From Prevotella sp. (lineage in GTDB: Bacteria; Bacteroidota; Bacteroidia; Bacteroidales; Bacteroidaceae): a stretch of 42,014 nucleotides of DNA. Both the position numbers and the translations under genes were made by a program. The stretch lies in NCBI GenBank assembly GCA_017619375.1, contig JAFZSL010000030.1, forward strand, positions 1-42,014. The letters run 5' to 3'. Position 1 is the stretch's first letter; every line of letters begins with the position of its first letter. The notes beneath the pieces are model-generated. The model was not told the DNA's origin and did not search any database. It saw only the letters and a program-made list of their open reading frames with translations. Positions 31,421 to 39,130 of this stretch are shown here, piece after piece.

Positions 31421-31984
31421 ATGGAAAAACTTGATGTCAAATTGATTCCCCTTCAACCGGAAGACCGGGAACAATTCATTCTTGACAACCAGTGGGCATT
31501 CAAGTATGGTGCCCAACAGGAATTCGGAATGCGTGACGAGCATTGTGAGGAGGGTGATGAAGTGATTTCCCGAAGCACCATCGAAGGCTCCATTGATGGA
31601 GAGAAAGCCGAGGCATATCGCATCGTCTATGACGGAGAGAAAGCCGGCGGCCTTGTCCTGAGCATTGACAAGGAAGTCCGAAAAGGAGAGTTGGAATTGC
31701 TTTTTGTGAATCCCAACGCCCATAGCAAGGGTATTGGCCAGGCTGCATGGCAAGCCGTGGAACGGATGCATCCAGAAATCAAGGTTTGGGAGACCATCAC
31801 CCCGTATTTCGAGAAGCGCAACATACACTTCTATGTCAACCGCTGCGGTTTCCATATCGTGGAGTTTTGGAACAAGTATTTCCATGGTCCGGCCATCCCC
31901 GAAGAGGAAGAAGGGCACTGGAGCAAAGACGACGAGATGTTTCTTTTCAGAAAAGTGATGACGGATGGGAATGGACCGATTTGA
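31421..31984 (+). CDS. GNAT-family N-acetyltransferase
   Basis: 187 residues. The GNAT core is seen in GELELLFVNPNAHSKGIGQ with the acetyl-CoA loop SKGIGQAAW, then VWETITPYFEKRNIHFYVN and CGFHIVEFWNKYF. An acidic N-terminal region (about 35-60) and an acidic insertion near the end (PEEEEGHWSKDDEMF) are features of its subgroup. Substrate unknown. The GH5 gene starts 60 bp later without an evident promoter, so both may share a transcript. It is not closely similar to the GNAT at 20293. Confidence 0.87.
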   Translation: MEKLDVKLIPLQPEDREQFILDNQWAFKYGAQQEFGMRDEHCEEGDEVISRSTIEGSIDGEKAEAYRIVYDGEKAGGLVLSIDKEVRKGELELLFVNPNAHSKGIGQAAWQAVERMHPEIKVWETITPYFEKRNIHFYVNRCGFHIVEFWNKYFHGPAIPEEEEGHWSKDDEMFLFRKVMTDGNGPI

Positions 31985-32044
31985 ATGAGAGATAATAAAG
32001 AGGACAAGAACAAGAGGGGAAATAAAAAACTCAAATTGAAAGAT

Positions 32045-33412
32045 ATGAAAGACAATCGAATAAGGCCTATCCTCATCATGGCGTGTCTGCTGTTTGTTGG
32101 GATGGCAACGAGAGCCCAGGACGGATTTGACCGTTCGGCAACGGAGGTAATCAACGACATGGCTCCCGGATGGAATCTCGGCAACACGCTCGAAGCCACC
32201 ACCAGTTGGACGGGAGCCGCCCTATGGAACAACAAGGGAGGGCTCGGCACAGAGACAGGATGGCAGGACACGAAGACCTCACAGGAAATCATCGACTTCG
32301 TGAAGAGCCTTGGATTCAAGAGCATACGCATACCATGCGCCTGGGCATTCGGTCATATCAGCAACGCTTCGACCTACGAGATTGACGGCCAATGGATGGC
32401 GCGTGTGAAGGAGGTGGTGGATTACTGCATCAACGACGGACTCTATGTGGTATTGAACGACCATTGGGACGGAGGATGGCTGGAGAATCATATCAAAGAT
32501 TCCGATGCTGCCACCATCGAGAAGAACAAGGCCATCCTAACGGCTCTGTGGACGCAGATTGCCAATGCCTTCATCGACTATGACGAGCATCTGCTTTTTG
32601 CCGGACTGAACGAGCCGAATGCTGAAGACCAGGCTGCCACGAACAACCTGATACAGTACAACCAAACCTTCGTGGATGCCGTGCGAGCCACTGGTGGCAA
32701 TAATGCCAAACGCGTTCTGGTGGTGCAGGGTCCCTCCACCAACATTTACCACACCTGTGATTTCATGGCGGGCAAGATGCCGACAGATGTCACGGAAGGC
32801 AAACTGGCTGTCGAGATACACTATTACAACCCTTGGCAGTTCTGGGGAATGGAGAAAGACGAGTCGTGGGGCAAGGTCTTCTACTATTGGGGGAAAGGCA
32901 ACCATTACAGCGGTTCCACTCACAATGCCACATGGGGTGAGGAAGACGACATGAGGAACCAACTGCAGATGATGAAGACCAACTTCGTGGCCAAGGGCTA
33001 TCCCGTGGTGATTGGAGAGTTTGGTGCCAACTGGCGCGACTTATCATCACTGTCCAATGAAAGCCAGGAAAAGCACAATGCGTCCATCAAATCACACTAC
33101 CGTGAGTTGCACCGCCTGTGCAAAGAGATGGGAGGAATGGTGCCGATGACATGGGATACGAACTATCGCAACCAAGAGGGAACCAAAGGTTGCATGACCA
33201 TTGTTGACCGTAAGACGCTCACCGTCTTCGGCACATACGCCATGGAAGGCATCAATGAAATCTACCCCCGTCCATCAGAGTCAAACATCAATTCAACTGT
33301 TCTGCCAAACAATGAAAACAAAGCCATCTACACTCTGCAAGGCATCCGCATCAATGGAGAGCCACAGAAGAAGGGTGTCTATATCATCAACGGCAGGAAA
33401 TGGTTGAAATAG
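32045..33412 (+). CDS. Glycoside hydrolase family 5 endo-beta-glucanase, exported
   Basis: 455 residues from the ATG at 32045; an upstream start at 31985 would put a charged stretch before the signal peptide. Signal peptide about 1-25 (VGMATRAQ). The TIM-barrel catalytic domain covers about 30-400. Family residues seen: PGWNLGNTLEA at the start, acid/base Glu190 in GLNEPNAED, nucleophile Glu325 in IGEFGANW, and HYYNPWQF. The last about 30 residues (AIYTLQGIRINGEPQKKGV, YIINGRKWLK) resemble the short C-terminal sorting-like tail common on Prevotella secreted enzymes. It should hydrolyse beta-1,4-glucan or a related polymer (subfamily not assigned). Confidence 0.93.
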   Translation: MKDNRIRPILIMACLLFVGMATRAQDGFDRSATEVINDMAPGWNLGNTLEATTSWTGAALWNNKGGLGTETGWQDTKTSQEIIDFVKSLGFKSIRIPCAWAFGHISNASTYEIDGQWMARVKEVVDYCINDGLYVVLNDHWDGGWLENHIKDSDAATIEKNKAILTALWTQIANAFIDYDEHLLFAGLNEPNAEDQAATNNLIQYNQTFVDAVRATGGNNAKRVLVVQGPSTNIYHTCDFMAGKMPTDVTEGKLAVEIHYYNPWQFWGMEKDESWGKVFYYWGKGNHYSGSTHNATWGEEDDMRNQLQMMKTNFVAKGYPVVIGEFGANWRDLSSLSNESQEKHNASIKSHYRELHRLCKEMGGMVPMTWDTNYRNQEGTKGCMTIVDRKTLTVFGTYAMEGINEIYPRPSESNINSTVLPNNENKAIYTLQGIRINGEPQKKGVYIINGRKWLK

Positions 33413-33481
33413 GACGCCAAATGATTAGACTTGAGATGTGAATGTAAAGATTGTTAATTCAATATAAACCACCTTGGTCTT

Positions 33482-33738
33482 ATGAAGAGAATCTTATGCA
33501 TGCTTGTCATCTTTTTTTCGATGACTCCGCAACGACATCATCCACGTCGAAATTCAACGGTTCCCGCCTCGGTCTTCTTTCCGTTGATGAGGTCACCATC
33601 GACGAACAAGGCAATATGCATTACCTCCGCCGCCACAATGGCGACCAAAGTCATCAGGGCCGCCACGCCCGCCACGCCCGCATCAGCGTCGGCGATTGGA
33701 AGATACTGCACATTCAACTCTACGAATTCAAAGAGTAG
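33482..33738 (+). pseudogene. Small secreted-protein gene with probable frameshift at a T run
   Basis: From the ATG at 33482 a signal-like start is read (MKRILCMLVIFF). At the seven-T run (33512-33518) the following sensible frame (KFNGSRLGLLSVDEVTIDE, GNMHYLRRHNGDQSHQGR, ISVGDWKILHIQLYEFKE) is offset by one base. With one more T it would be a single frame of 85 residues ending at TAG 33736-33738. The middle is His/Arg-rich. Family not recognised. The preceding 33413-33481 holds nothing visible. Confidence 0.45.
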
Positions 33739-33740
33739 TG

Positions 33741-33992
33741 ATGAATTATATTGAGAAAAAGAATAGCCGAACTGAGTTGAAGATAAAGTTGGATTTGCCA
33801 GAAGAAATCACCGTCGAGAACACCTGGGATGTGACCTCCCACGATACGGACAACATCGTTGGCCCGCAGTGGTTGATGGACAGTTACGCTCCTGCCGTCT
33901 ACTGGAAAAACAATGCCGGTGCCCACAATCAGATTATCATCCGTGAGGAAATCATGGCAGACCGGGCCAAACGCTGGGCATGGTTGAAATAG
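33741..33992 (+). CDS. Short open frame of unknown function, possibly a gene remnant
   Basis: 83 codons from the ATG at 33741, 2 bp after the preceding remnant's stop. It reads as real protein (LDLPEEITVENTWDVTSHD, QWLMDSYAPAVYWKNNAG, EEIMADRAKRWAWLK), acidic and Trp-rich, without a signal peptide. It may be a fragment of a larger enzyme. It ends 2 bp before the convergent Crp/Fnr gene. No family could be named. Confidence 0.4.
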   Translation: MNYIEKKNSRTELKIKLDLPEEITVENTWDVTSHDTDNIVGPQWLMDSYAPAVYWKNNAGAHNQIIIREEIMADRAKRWAWLK

Positions 33993-33994
33993 AC

Positions 33995-34654
33995 CTACTT
34001 CTGTAACGAAAGGATTTGGATATGCCGGCCTTCAACAAGGATGGCGCCTTCCTGCTTCAATTCATTCAGACAACGCAGCAATGAATATTTCTGAATGCCG
34101 AAGTGGTCGGCCAGTTCCTGCCGCGACAAAGGCAAGAGTATACGGTCGGTCTGTTGCAGCCTGCTCTGCTCCTTCAAATAAAGAATTACCTTTTCACGCA
34201 CGTTCATGGTAAGCATCCGTACCTTTTTGGTCAGATGGGAGATGATGTTGGAAAGCAACCGAATGTAGTTCATCATCAGACTCTGGTCACTGTTGAGCAT
34301 CTTCTCAAGATCGTTAGGCGACAGGCGCAAAACGGAGGTCTCGGTAGTCGCCTCAACAGTCACAGGATATTTGTTGTCCGAGGCAAAGAGAAAGGCGGGA
34401 GCCAGCAATTTGCTTGCCTGATGGGTTTCCACCCGGACAATACGTCCTGAGGGACCTGTGATATTCGCCACCAGCTCGCCGCTGATGATGATGTCGGCAT
34501 TTTGGCAAACATTGCCTTCAATGGCAAGAATCTCGCCCTTGTGATACCGAACAATCCTATAACGAACCGTGTGCATCAGATCGATGATTTCTGACTCGGC
34601 CATACCCTTGAATAGAGGGCATTGTTTCAGTCCATGTAATGTGTCTTTATCCAT
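33995..34654 (-). CDS. Crp/Fnr-family transcriptional regulator
   Basis: 219 residues from the ATG at 34652-34654. N-terminal cyclic-nucleotide-binding-type beta-roll about 10-125 (CPLFKGMAESEIIDLMH, YHKGEILAIEGNVCQNAD). Dimer helix about 125-160. C-terminal helix-turn-helix about 165-210 (PLSRQELADHFGIQKYSLL, RCLNELKQEGAILVEGRHI). It lacks the N-terminal cysteine cluster of FNR, so it is not an oxygen-sensing [4Fe-4S] FNR; a heme- or NO-sensing HcpR-like role is suggested by the position. It is divergent from nrfH, with an 11-bp inverted repeat between, one arm of which overlaps its own start codon. That fits regulation of nrf and of itself. Confidence 0.88.
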   Translation of the reverse strand: MDKDTLHGLKQCPLFKGMAESEIIDLMHTVRYRIVRYHKGEILAIEGNVCQNADIIISGELVANITGPSGRIVRVETHQASKLLAPAFLFASDNKYPVTVEATTETSVLRLSPNDLEKMLNSDQSLMMNYIRLLSNIISHLTKKVRMLTMNVREKVILYLKEQSRLQQTDRILLPLSRQELADHFGIQKYSLLRCLNELKQEGAILVEGRHIQILSLQK

Positions 34655-34734
34655 AACATTTGTAAAGGTAAAGAAAAAGTGCAATCAAACTGGAGATTTA
34701 ACAATAATTATATGGTTGGGGGCACAAATGTTAT
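34653..34734. promoter_or_regulatory. Regulatory region between the Crp/Fnr gene and nrfH
   Basis: ATAACATTTGT (34653-34663) and its exact reverse complement ACAAATGTTAT (34724-34734) lie 60 nt apart. Downstream, TATTTTTG (34758-34765, plus) is a -7-like box 24 nt before the nrfH ATG. The paired sites could be bound by the regulator in a loop or independently. Confidence 0.5.
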
Positions 34735-34789
34735 CATTTAGCATCCTCATAAATGAGTATTTTTGTTGTCTAAATGGAAACTTTTACGT

Positions 34790-35389
34790 ATGAGTTGGAA
34801 AAAGTTGTTGACACTTAAAGGTTTGTTCTCATACAAGCAGAAAGTAGGCTTACTGGTCTTGGCGGGTGTAATCTGCGGTCTCGGCGGGCTGTTCATGTAC
34901 CTGCTCAGGGCGCATACCTACTTCGTGGGCGACAACCCATCGGCCTGTGTCAACTGTCACATCATGACACCCTATTATGCCACATGGAGCCACTCCTCGC
35001 ATGGACGCGACGCCACGTGCAACGACTGTCACGTGCCCCACCAGAACCTCGCCCTGAAATATGGCTTCAAGGCGATGGATGGCCTGAAACACACGGCTTA
35101 CTTCGTGACCCACTCCGAGCGGCAGGCTCCTATGGCAGAAAAACTGACGGGAGAGGTGGTGATGGACAACTGCATCCGCTGCCATACGCAACTCAATCAG
35201 GAATTTGTGAAGACAGGTCGGATGGGTTACATGCAACAGCAGGCTCAAGGCGGGAAAGTGTGCTGGGACTGTCATCGCAACGTACCCCATGGTGGCATGA
35301 ACTCGCTGATGGCCACACCGAATGCGGAGGGTGTGACACCGCTGCCGCCCTCACTGGTGCCGGAATGGTTGCAGAAGATAATGAATTGA
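34790..35389 (+). CDS. nrfH: Cytochrome c nitrite reductase small subunit NrfH
   Basis: 199 residues from the ATG at 34790. One N-terminal membrane segment at about 19-38 (GLLVLAGVICGLGGLFMYL). Four CxxCH heme sites are visible: CVNCH, CNDCH, CIRCH and CWDCH. It is the NapC/NirT-type quinol dehydrogenase that takes electrons from menaquinol to NrfA. nrfA follows by 41 bp and ccsBA after that, so the operon carries its own heme-attachment proteins. Confidence 0.96.
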   Translation: MSWKKLLTLKGLFSYKQKVGLLVLAGVICGLGGLFMYLLRAHTYFVGDNPSACVNCHIMTPYYATWSHSSHGRDATCNDCHVPHQNLALKYGFKAMDGLKHTAYFVTHSERQAPMAEKLTGEVVMDNCIRCHTQLNQEFVKTGRMGYMQQQAQGGKVCWDCHRNVPHGGMNSLMATPNAEGVTPLPPSLVPEWLQKIMN

Positions 35390-35430
35390 CTGTCATCATT
35401 CGCAAACAAAGAAACTAAAATCCAAACAAT

Positions 35431-36966
35431 ATGGCAAAGACGTTAAAGAAATGGCAAGGTTGGGCACTATTCTTAGGCTCGATGGTTGTCGTGTTCCTGT
35501 TGGGACTGCTTGTTTCGTCGTTGATGGAACGACGTGCGGAAGTGGCGAGCGTGTTCAACAACAAGCGCACGGTGTTTGAGGACAGCATCGTGGCGGTGAA
35601 CGAGAAGTTCAAGGCCGACTATCCTCGTGAGTATGAGACATGGGCGATGACGGAGGACACCACGTTCAAGTCGATGTACAACTCGTCGCAGGAGGTGGAC
35701 GTGCTTGAGCAACGTCCCGAGATGGTGGTGCTGTGGGCTGGCTATGCTTTTTCGCGCCACTACAACACACCACGCGGTCACAAGCACTGCATCGAGGACC
35801 TGCGCAAGATTCTGCGCACCGGCAATCCGGGCATCGATGGCGACAGCGACATGCAACCAGCCACCTGCTGGACGTGCAAGGGACCCGACGTGCCCCGTAT
35901 GATGCGCGAACTGAGTGGTTCGAAGTCTGTCTTCGACCCTGCAAACTATTATGCCTATGAGGGCAAGTGGAGCGGACTTGGTGCGGAGATGATGAATTCT
36001 GTTGGTTGCAGCGACTGTCACGACGCCAGGACAATGGACCTGCGTCCCGCCCGTCCCGCCATCTATGAGGCATTCGCCCGAAGAGGTCTCGAAGTCAGAA
36101 AGCAGAGCCATCAGGAGATGCGCTCGCTGGTGTGCGCCCAATGCCATGTGGAGTACTATTTCATCAAGCCCGATGACCCCAACAATCCCGGCAAGGCCAA
36201 CTATCTGGTGTTCCCGCACGACAAGGGCCTGACCTGCGAGGCTGCTGAAGAATATTACGACAGCATCGGATTCTATGACTATATCCATCCGCTGTCGAAG
36301 ACCCCGATTCTGAAAGCCCAGCATCCAGGCTATGAAATGTCACAACACGGCATCCATGCCCAGCGTGGCGTGTCTTGCGCCGACTGCCACATGCCATACA
36401 AACAAGAGGGCGGCGTGAAGTTCAGCGATCACCAAATCATGTCTCCGCTTGCAAAAATCGACCGTACTTGCCAGACCTGTCACCGTCAGGATGCGGAAGT
36501 GTTGCGTCAGAACGTCTATGACCGTCAGGCGAAGTGCAACGAGGTTCGCAACCGTGCCGAACAGGAACTTGCCCGTGCCCACTTCGAGACGAAGTTCCTT
36601 ATTGACAAGGGGGCCACAGAAGCCGAGTTGAAACCCATCCAGGCTCTGCTGCGCAAGAGCCAGTGGCGCTGGGACTATGCCATTGCCTCGCATGGAGCCA
36701 CTTTCCATGCTCCTCAGGAAGTGACCAGACTGCTGTCCCACTCCGTGGATTATGCCCAGCAGGCCCGTCTGCTTATCGCTCGTGTTGCAGCCAAGTATGG
36801 ACATACCGGCGAAATCCCCGTGCCTGACTATTCCACCAAGGCAAAGGCACAGGCTGCCATCGGTCTCGATATGAACACACTGAATGGCAAGAAGCAGCGC
36901 TTCCTCCAAGAGGTGGTTCCGAAGTGGATTGAAGAGGCGAAAAAGAACGGAAAGGTCGCGATTTAG
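35431..36966 (+). CDS. nrfA: Ammonia-forming cytochrome c nitrite reductase NrfA
   Basis: 511 residues. An N-terminal membrane anchor/signal covers 10-30. The active-site heme motif is Cys146-Trp-Thr-Cys149-Lys150 (CxxCK, lysine ligand). Four classical CxxCH hemes follow: Cys193-Cys196-His197, Cys235-Cys238-His239, Cys316-Cys319-His320 and Cys347-Cys350-His351. The helical C-terminal part ends KWIEEAKKNGKVAI. It reduces nitrite to ammonium with six electrons, in the periplasm with NrfH. All five heme sites are intact. The product, ammonium, links this locus to the glnK-amtB operon 4 kb away. Confidence 0.97.
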   Translation: MAKTLKKWQGWALFLGSMVVVFLLGLLVSSLMERRAEVASVFNNKRTVFEDSIVAVNEKFKADYPREYETWAMTEDTTFKSMYNSSQEVDVLEQRPEMVVLWAGYAFSRHYNTPRGHKHCIEDLRKILRTGNPGIDGDSDMQPATCWTCKGPDVPRMMRELSGSKSVFDPANYYAYEGKWSGLGAEMMNSVGCSDCHDARTMDLRPARPAIYEAFARRGLEVRKQSHQEMRSLVCAQCHVEYYFIKPDDPNNPGKANYLVFPHDKGLTCEAAEEYYDSIGFYDYIHPLSKTPILKAQHPGYEMSQHGIHAQRGVSCADCHMPYKQEGGVKFSDHQIMSPLAKIDRTCQTCHRQDAEVLRQNVYDRQAKCNEVRNRAEQELARAHFETKFLIDKGATEAELKPIQALLRKSQWRWDYAIASHGATFHAPQEVTRLLSHSVDYAQQARLLIARVAAKYGHTGEIPVPDYSTKAKAQAAIGLDMNTLNGKKQRFLQEVVPKWIEEAKKNGKVAI

Positions 36967-37043
36967 CGAGAGCAGAGCCAAACTTTCTTCAACTCTGCCG
37001 AGCATAAGCAAACTCGACTTGAGGTCAAACTCATCGAAAAGTG

Positions 37044-37937
37044 ATGTGGACTAAACCCTATGGAATGAAAGAAGGCTTCCTCGTTGGAGGAGGCCTTATC
37101 TTTGCGGGACTGATGCTGGAATTGAGTGTCGGTCCTGTCGATTGGGATGCTTTCCGATGGCCTGTCAACGGAATTGTGTTGGCAGGATTTCTTGGTATCA
37201 TTGCCATCATCTATCTTCTCAGGAAGAAGGTGTACGGCTTCCTGTTCATCGGCACCTACAAGGCCGCTATACCCGCTTTGATTTATGCCGTCGTGCTGAC
37301 CGTCATTATGGGACTGACGCGGCAGACTGTTGACGGTAGATGGCTGAACAACATGTTGTCGTTCTGGCCTTTCATACTGATTTATGTGTATATCGCCGTT
37401 ATTCTGGGGCAGATTATTATCCTGCGGATTTTCAATTTTCATTTTTCATTTTTCAATTTGAAAAAAGACATTCCATTCTTGCTGAATCATTTGGGATTGT
37501 TTCTCGCGATGACCACCGCCACCTTGGGCAATGCCGACATGCAGCGGCTGAAGATGATTACGGTGAAGGGAGAGCCCGAGTGGCGTGCATTGACCTCGAA
37601 GCAGCAGATTGTGGAGATGCCCATCGCCATCGAACTGAAGGAGTTTGTCATGGAGACCTACGATGACGGTTCTCCCCGTCGCTTTGCTTCAGACATCCAG
37701 ATTCTGACTAAGTCGGGCAGGAATATCTTGACCACTGTAGAAGTGAACAAGCCCGTAGAGGTGGACGGTTGGAAGATTTACCAATACGGTTACGACACGC
37801 AGATGGGTGCCATGAGCCAGACAAGCATTCTTGAACTGGTGAGCGATCCATGGCTGCCGCTGGTTTATACGGGCATCTATATGATGCTGGGCGGTGCTGT
37901 ATGTATGTTTGTTTTCGGTGGGAGGAGACGCGTATGA
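37044..37937 (+). CDS. ccsB: Cytochrome c biogenesis protein CcsB/ResB-like (copy 2, nrf operon)
   Basis: 297 residues from the ATG at 37044 (a GTG directly before is the alternative). Same layout as copy 1: N-terminal MWTKPYGMKEGFLVGGGLI, four membrane segments, a periplasmic domain with NADMQRLKMITVKGEPEW and IYQYGYDTQMGAMSQ. It is shorter than copy 1 in the periplasmic domain (after ELKEFVMETYDDG), where copy 1 has an insertion. The region around 37430-37460 is T-rich and repetitive. The stop overlaps ccsA by ATGA. It supplies heme attachment for NrfH and NrfA. Confidence 0.92.
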   Translation: MWTKPYGMKEGFLVGGGLIFAGLMLELSVGPVDWDAFRWPVNGIVLAGFLGIIAIIYLLRKKVYGFLFIGTYKAAIPALIYAVVLTVIMGLTRQTVDGRWLNNMLSFWPFILIYVYIAVILGQIIILRIFNFHFSFFNLKKDIPFLLNHLGLFLAMTTATLGNADMQRLKMITVKGEPEWRALTSKQQIVEMPIAIELKEFVMETYDDGSPRRFASDIQILTKSGRNILTTVEVNKPVEVDGWKIYQYGYDTQMGAMSQTSILELVSDPWLPLVYTGIYMMLGGAVCMFVFGGRRRV

Positions 37938-38725
37938 CCTGGGAGCAATTCATATATTTTGCAATAGCAGCAGTATTACTGTGGGCCATAGGAGCCTGGG
38001 CAGCATGGCGTGACAGGAAGACGATGGCCTATGCATCGACCATCATAGGACTCATCGTGTTCTTCAGTTTCATCCTGATGATTTGGATATCGCTGGAACG
38101 ACCACCATTAAGGACAATGGGCGAGACGCGCCTCTGGTACTCGTTCTTCCTGCCGCTGGCGGGCATCATCGTCTATTTCCGTTGGAAGTACAAATGGATT
38201 CTCTCATTCTCTACCGTCCTGGCGTTGGTGTTTATCTGCGTCAACCTCTTCAAGCCAGAGATTCATTCCAAGACGCTGATGCCGGCCCTGCAGAGTCCTT
38301 GGTTCGCCCCGCATGTCATCGTCTATATGTTCGCCTACGCCGTGTTGGGTGCTTCGGCTGTGATGGCACTCTATCTGTTGTTCTTCCGGAAAGACAATAT
38401 TGCCGACGAAGAATTCGACATCACGGATAACCTGGTGTATGTCGGCTTGGCTTTCATGACCATTGGCATGCTCTTAGGGGCATTGTGGGCCAAGGAGGCC
38501 TGGGGACATTATTGGTCGTGGGACCCCAAGGAGACATGGGCCGCCATCACCTGGTTCGCCTATCTGGTGTATGTGCATTACAGGCAAATACCCACACACA
38601 AGCCAAAATTCGCCCTGTGGGTATTGCTCATTTCGTTTGTACTCTTGCAGATGTGTTGGTGGGGCATCAATTACCTACCCTCGGCCCAAGGCTCCAGCGT
38701 CCATGTCTATAGTATGCCGTCATAA
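37934..38725 (+). CDS. ccsA: Cytochrome c biogenesis protein CcsA-like (copy 2, nrf operon)
   Basis: 263 residues from the ATG at 37934, overlapping ccsB by 4 bp. The heme loop WGHYWSWDPKETWAAITW is identical to copy 1, as are FAPHVIVYMFAYA and long internal stretches. It works with CcsB in system II cytochrome c maturation. It is the last gene of nrfHA-ccsBA; the convergent VOC gene ends 18 bp further on, with no obvious terminator between. Confidence 0.93.
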   Translation: MTWEQFIYFAIAAVLLWAIGAWAAWRDRKTMAYASTIIGLIVFFSFILMIWISLERPPLRTMGETRLWYSFFLPLAGIIVYFRWKYKWILSFSTVLALVFICVNLFKPEIHSKTLMPALQSPWFAPHVIVYMFAYAVLGASAVMALYLLFFRKDNIADEEFDITDNLVYVGLAFMTIGMLLGALWAKEAWGHYWSWDPKETWAAITWFAYLVYVHYRQIPTHKPKFALWVLLISFVLLQMCWWGINYLPSAQGSSVHVYSMPS

Positions 38726-38743
38726 CTTTTATTACTATCTATA

Positions 38744-39130
38744 TTATTCTGTTATCTCAATTAGAATCTTCTCGGGTCCTATAATGCAACTCTCATAGTA
38801 GCCGTCGCCTGTGGTTCTCGGGCCACTCAATACTTGGTAGCCATCCTCTTTCAGCAACTTCGTGAGATTGTCAACCAATTTTTCAGAACCTACAGAGAAA
38901 GACAGGTGTATGAATCCCTGACGGTAGATGTTTTCTCTTTCATCCTCCACCTCTGGCCTTGTCATCAATTCCAGCCTCGCATCAGAGTCCTCGAAACTCA
39001 GGATATACGTCTTTAGTCCAGTATTAGGATTGTGGTACATATTGTTTGGGGCACCATTGAAATAATGAATGAAGAACTTCTTCATCCCTTCCAAATCCAG
39101 GCAATACAGTGCTATGTGATTGATTTTCAT
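38744..39130 (-). CDS. VOC-superfamily (glyoxalase-like) protein
   Basis: 128 residues from the ATG at 39128-39130, which overlaps the acyltransferase stop codon by one base. Typical VOC halves: MKINHIALYCLDLEGMKKFF with metal-ligand-type His, LSFEDSDARLELMTRPEV, GFIHLSFSVGSEKLVDNLT and the end GPEKILIEITE. It could be a lyase, isomerase or resistance protein. A longer start would lie inside the acyltransferase gene and is not needed. Translational coupling to the acyltransferase is likely. Confidence 0.87.
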   Translation of the reverse strand: MKINHIALYCLDLEGMKKFFIHYFNGAPNNMYHNPNTGLKTYILSFEDSDARLELMTRPEVEDERENIYRQGFIHLSFSVGSEKLVDNLTKLLKEDGYQVLSGPRTTGDGYYESCIIGPEKILIEITE

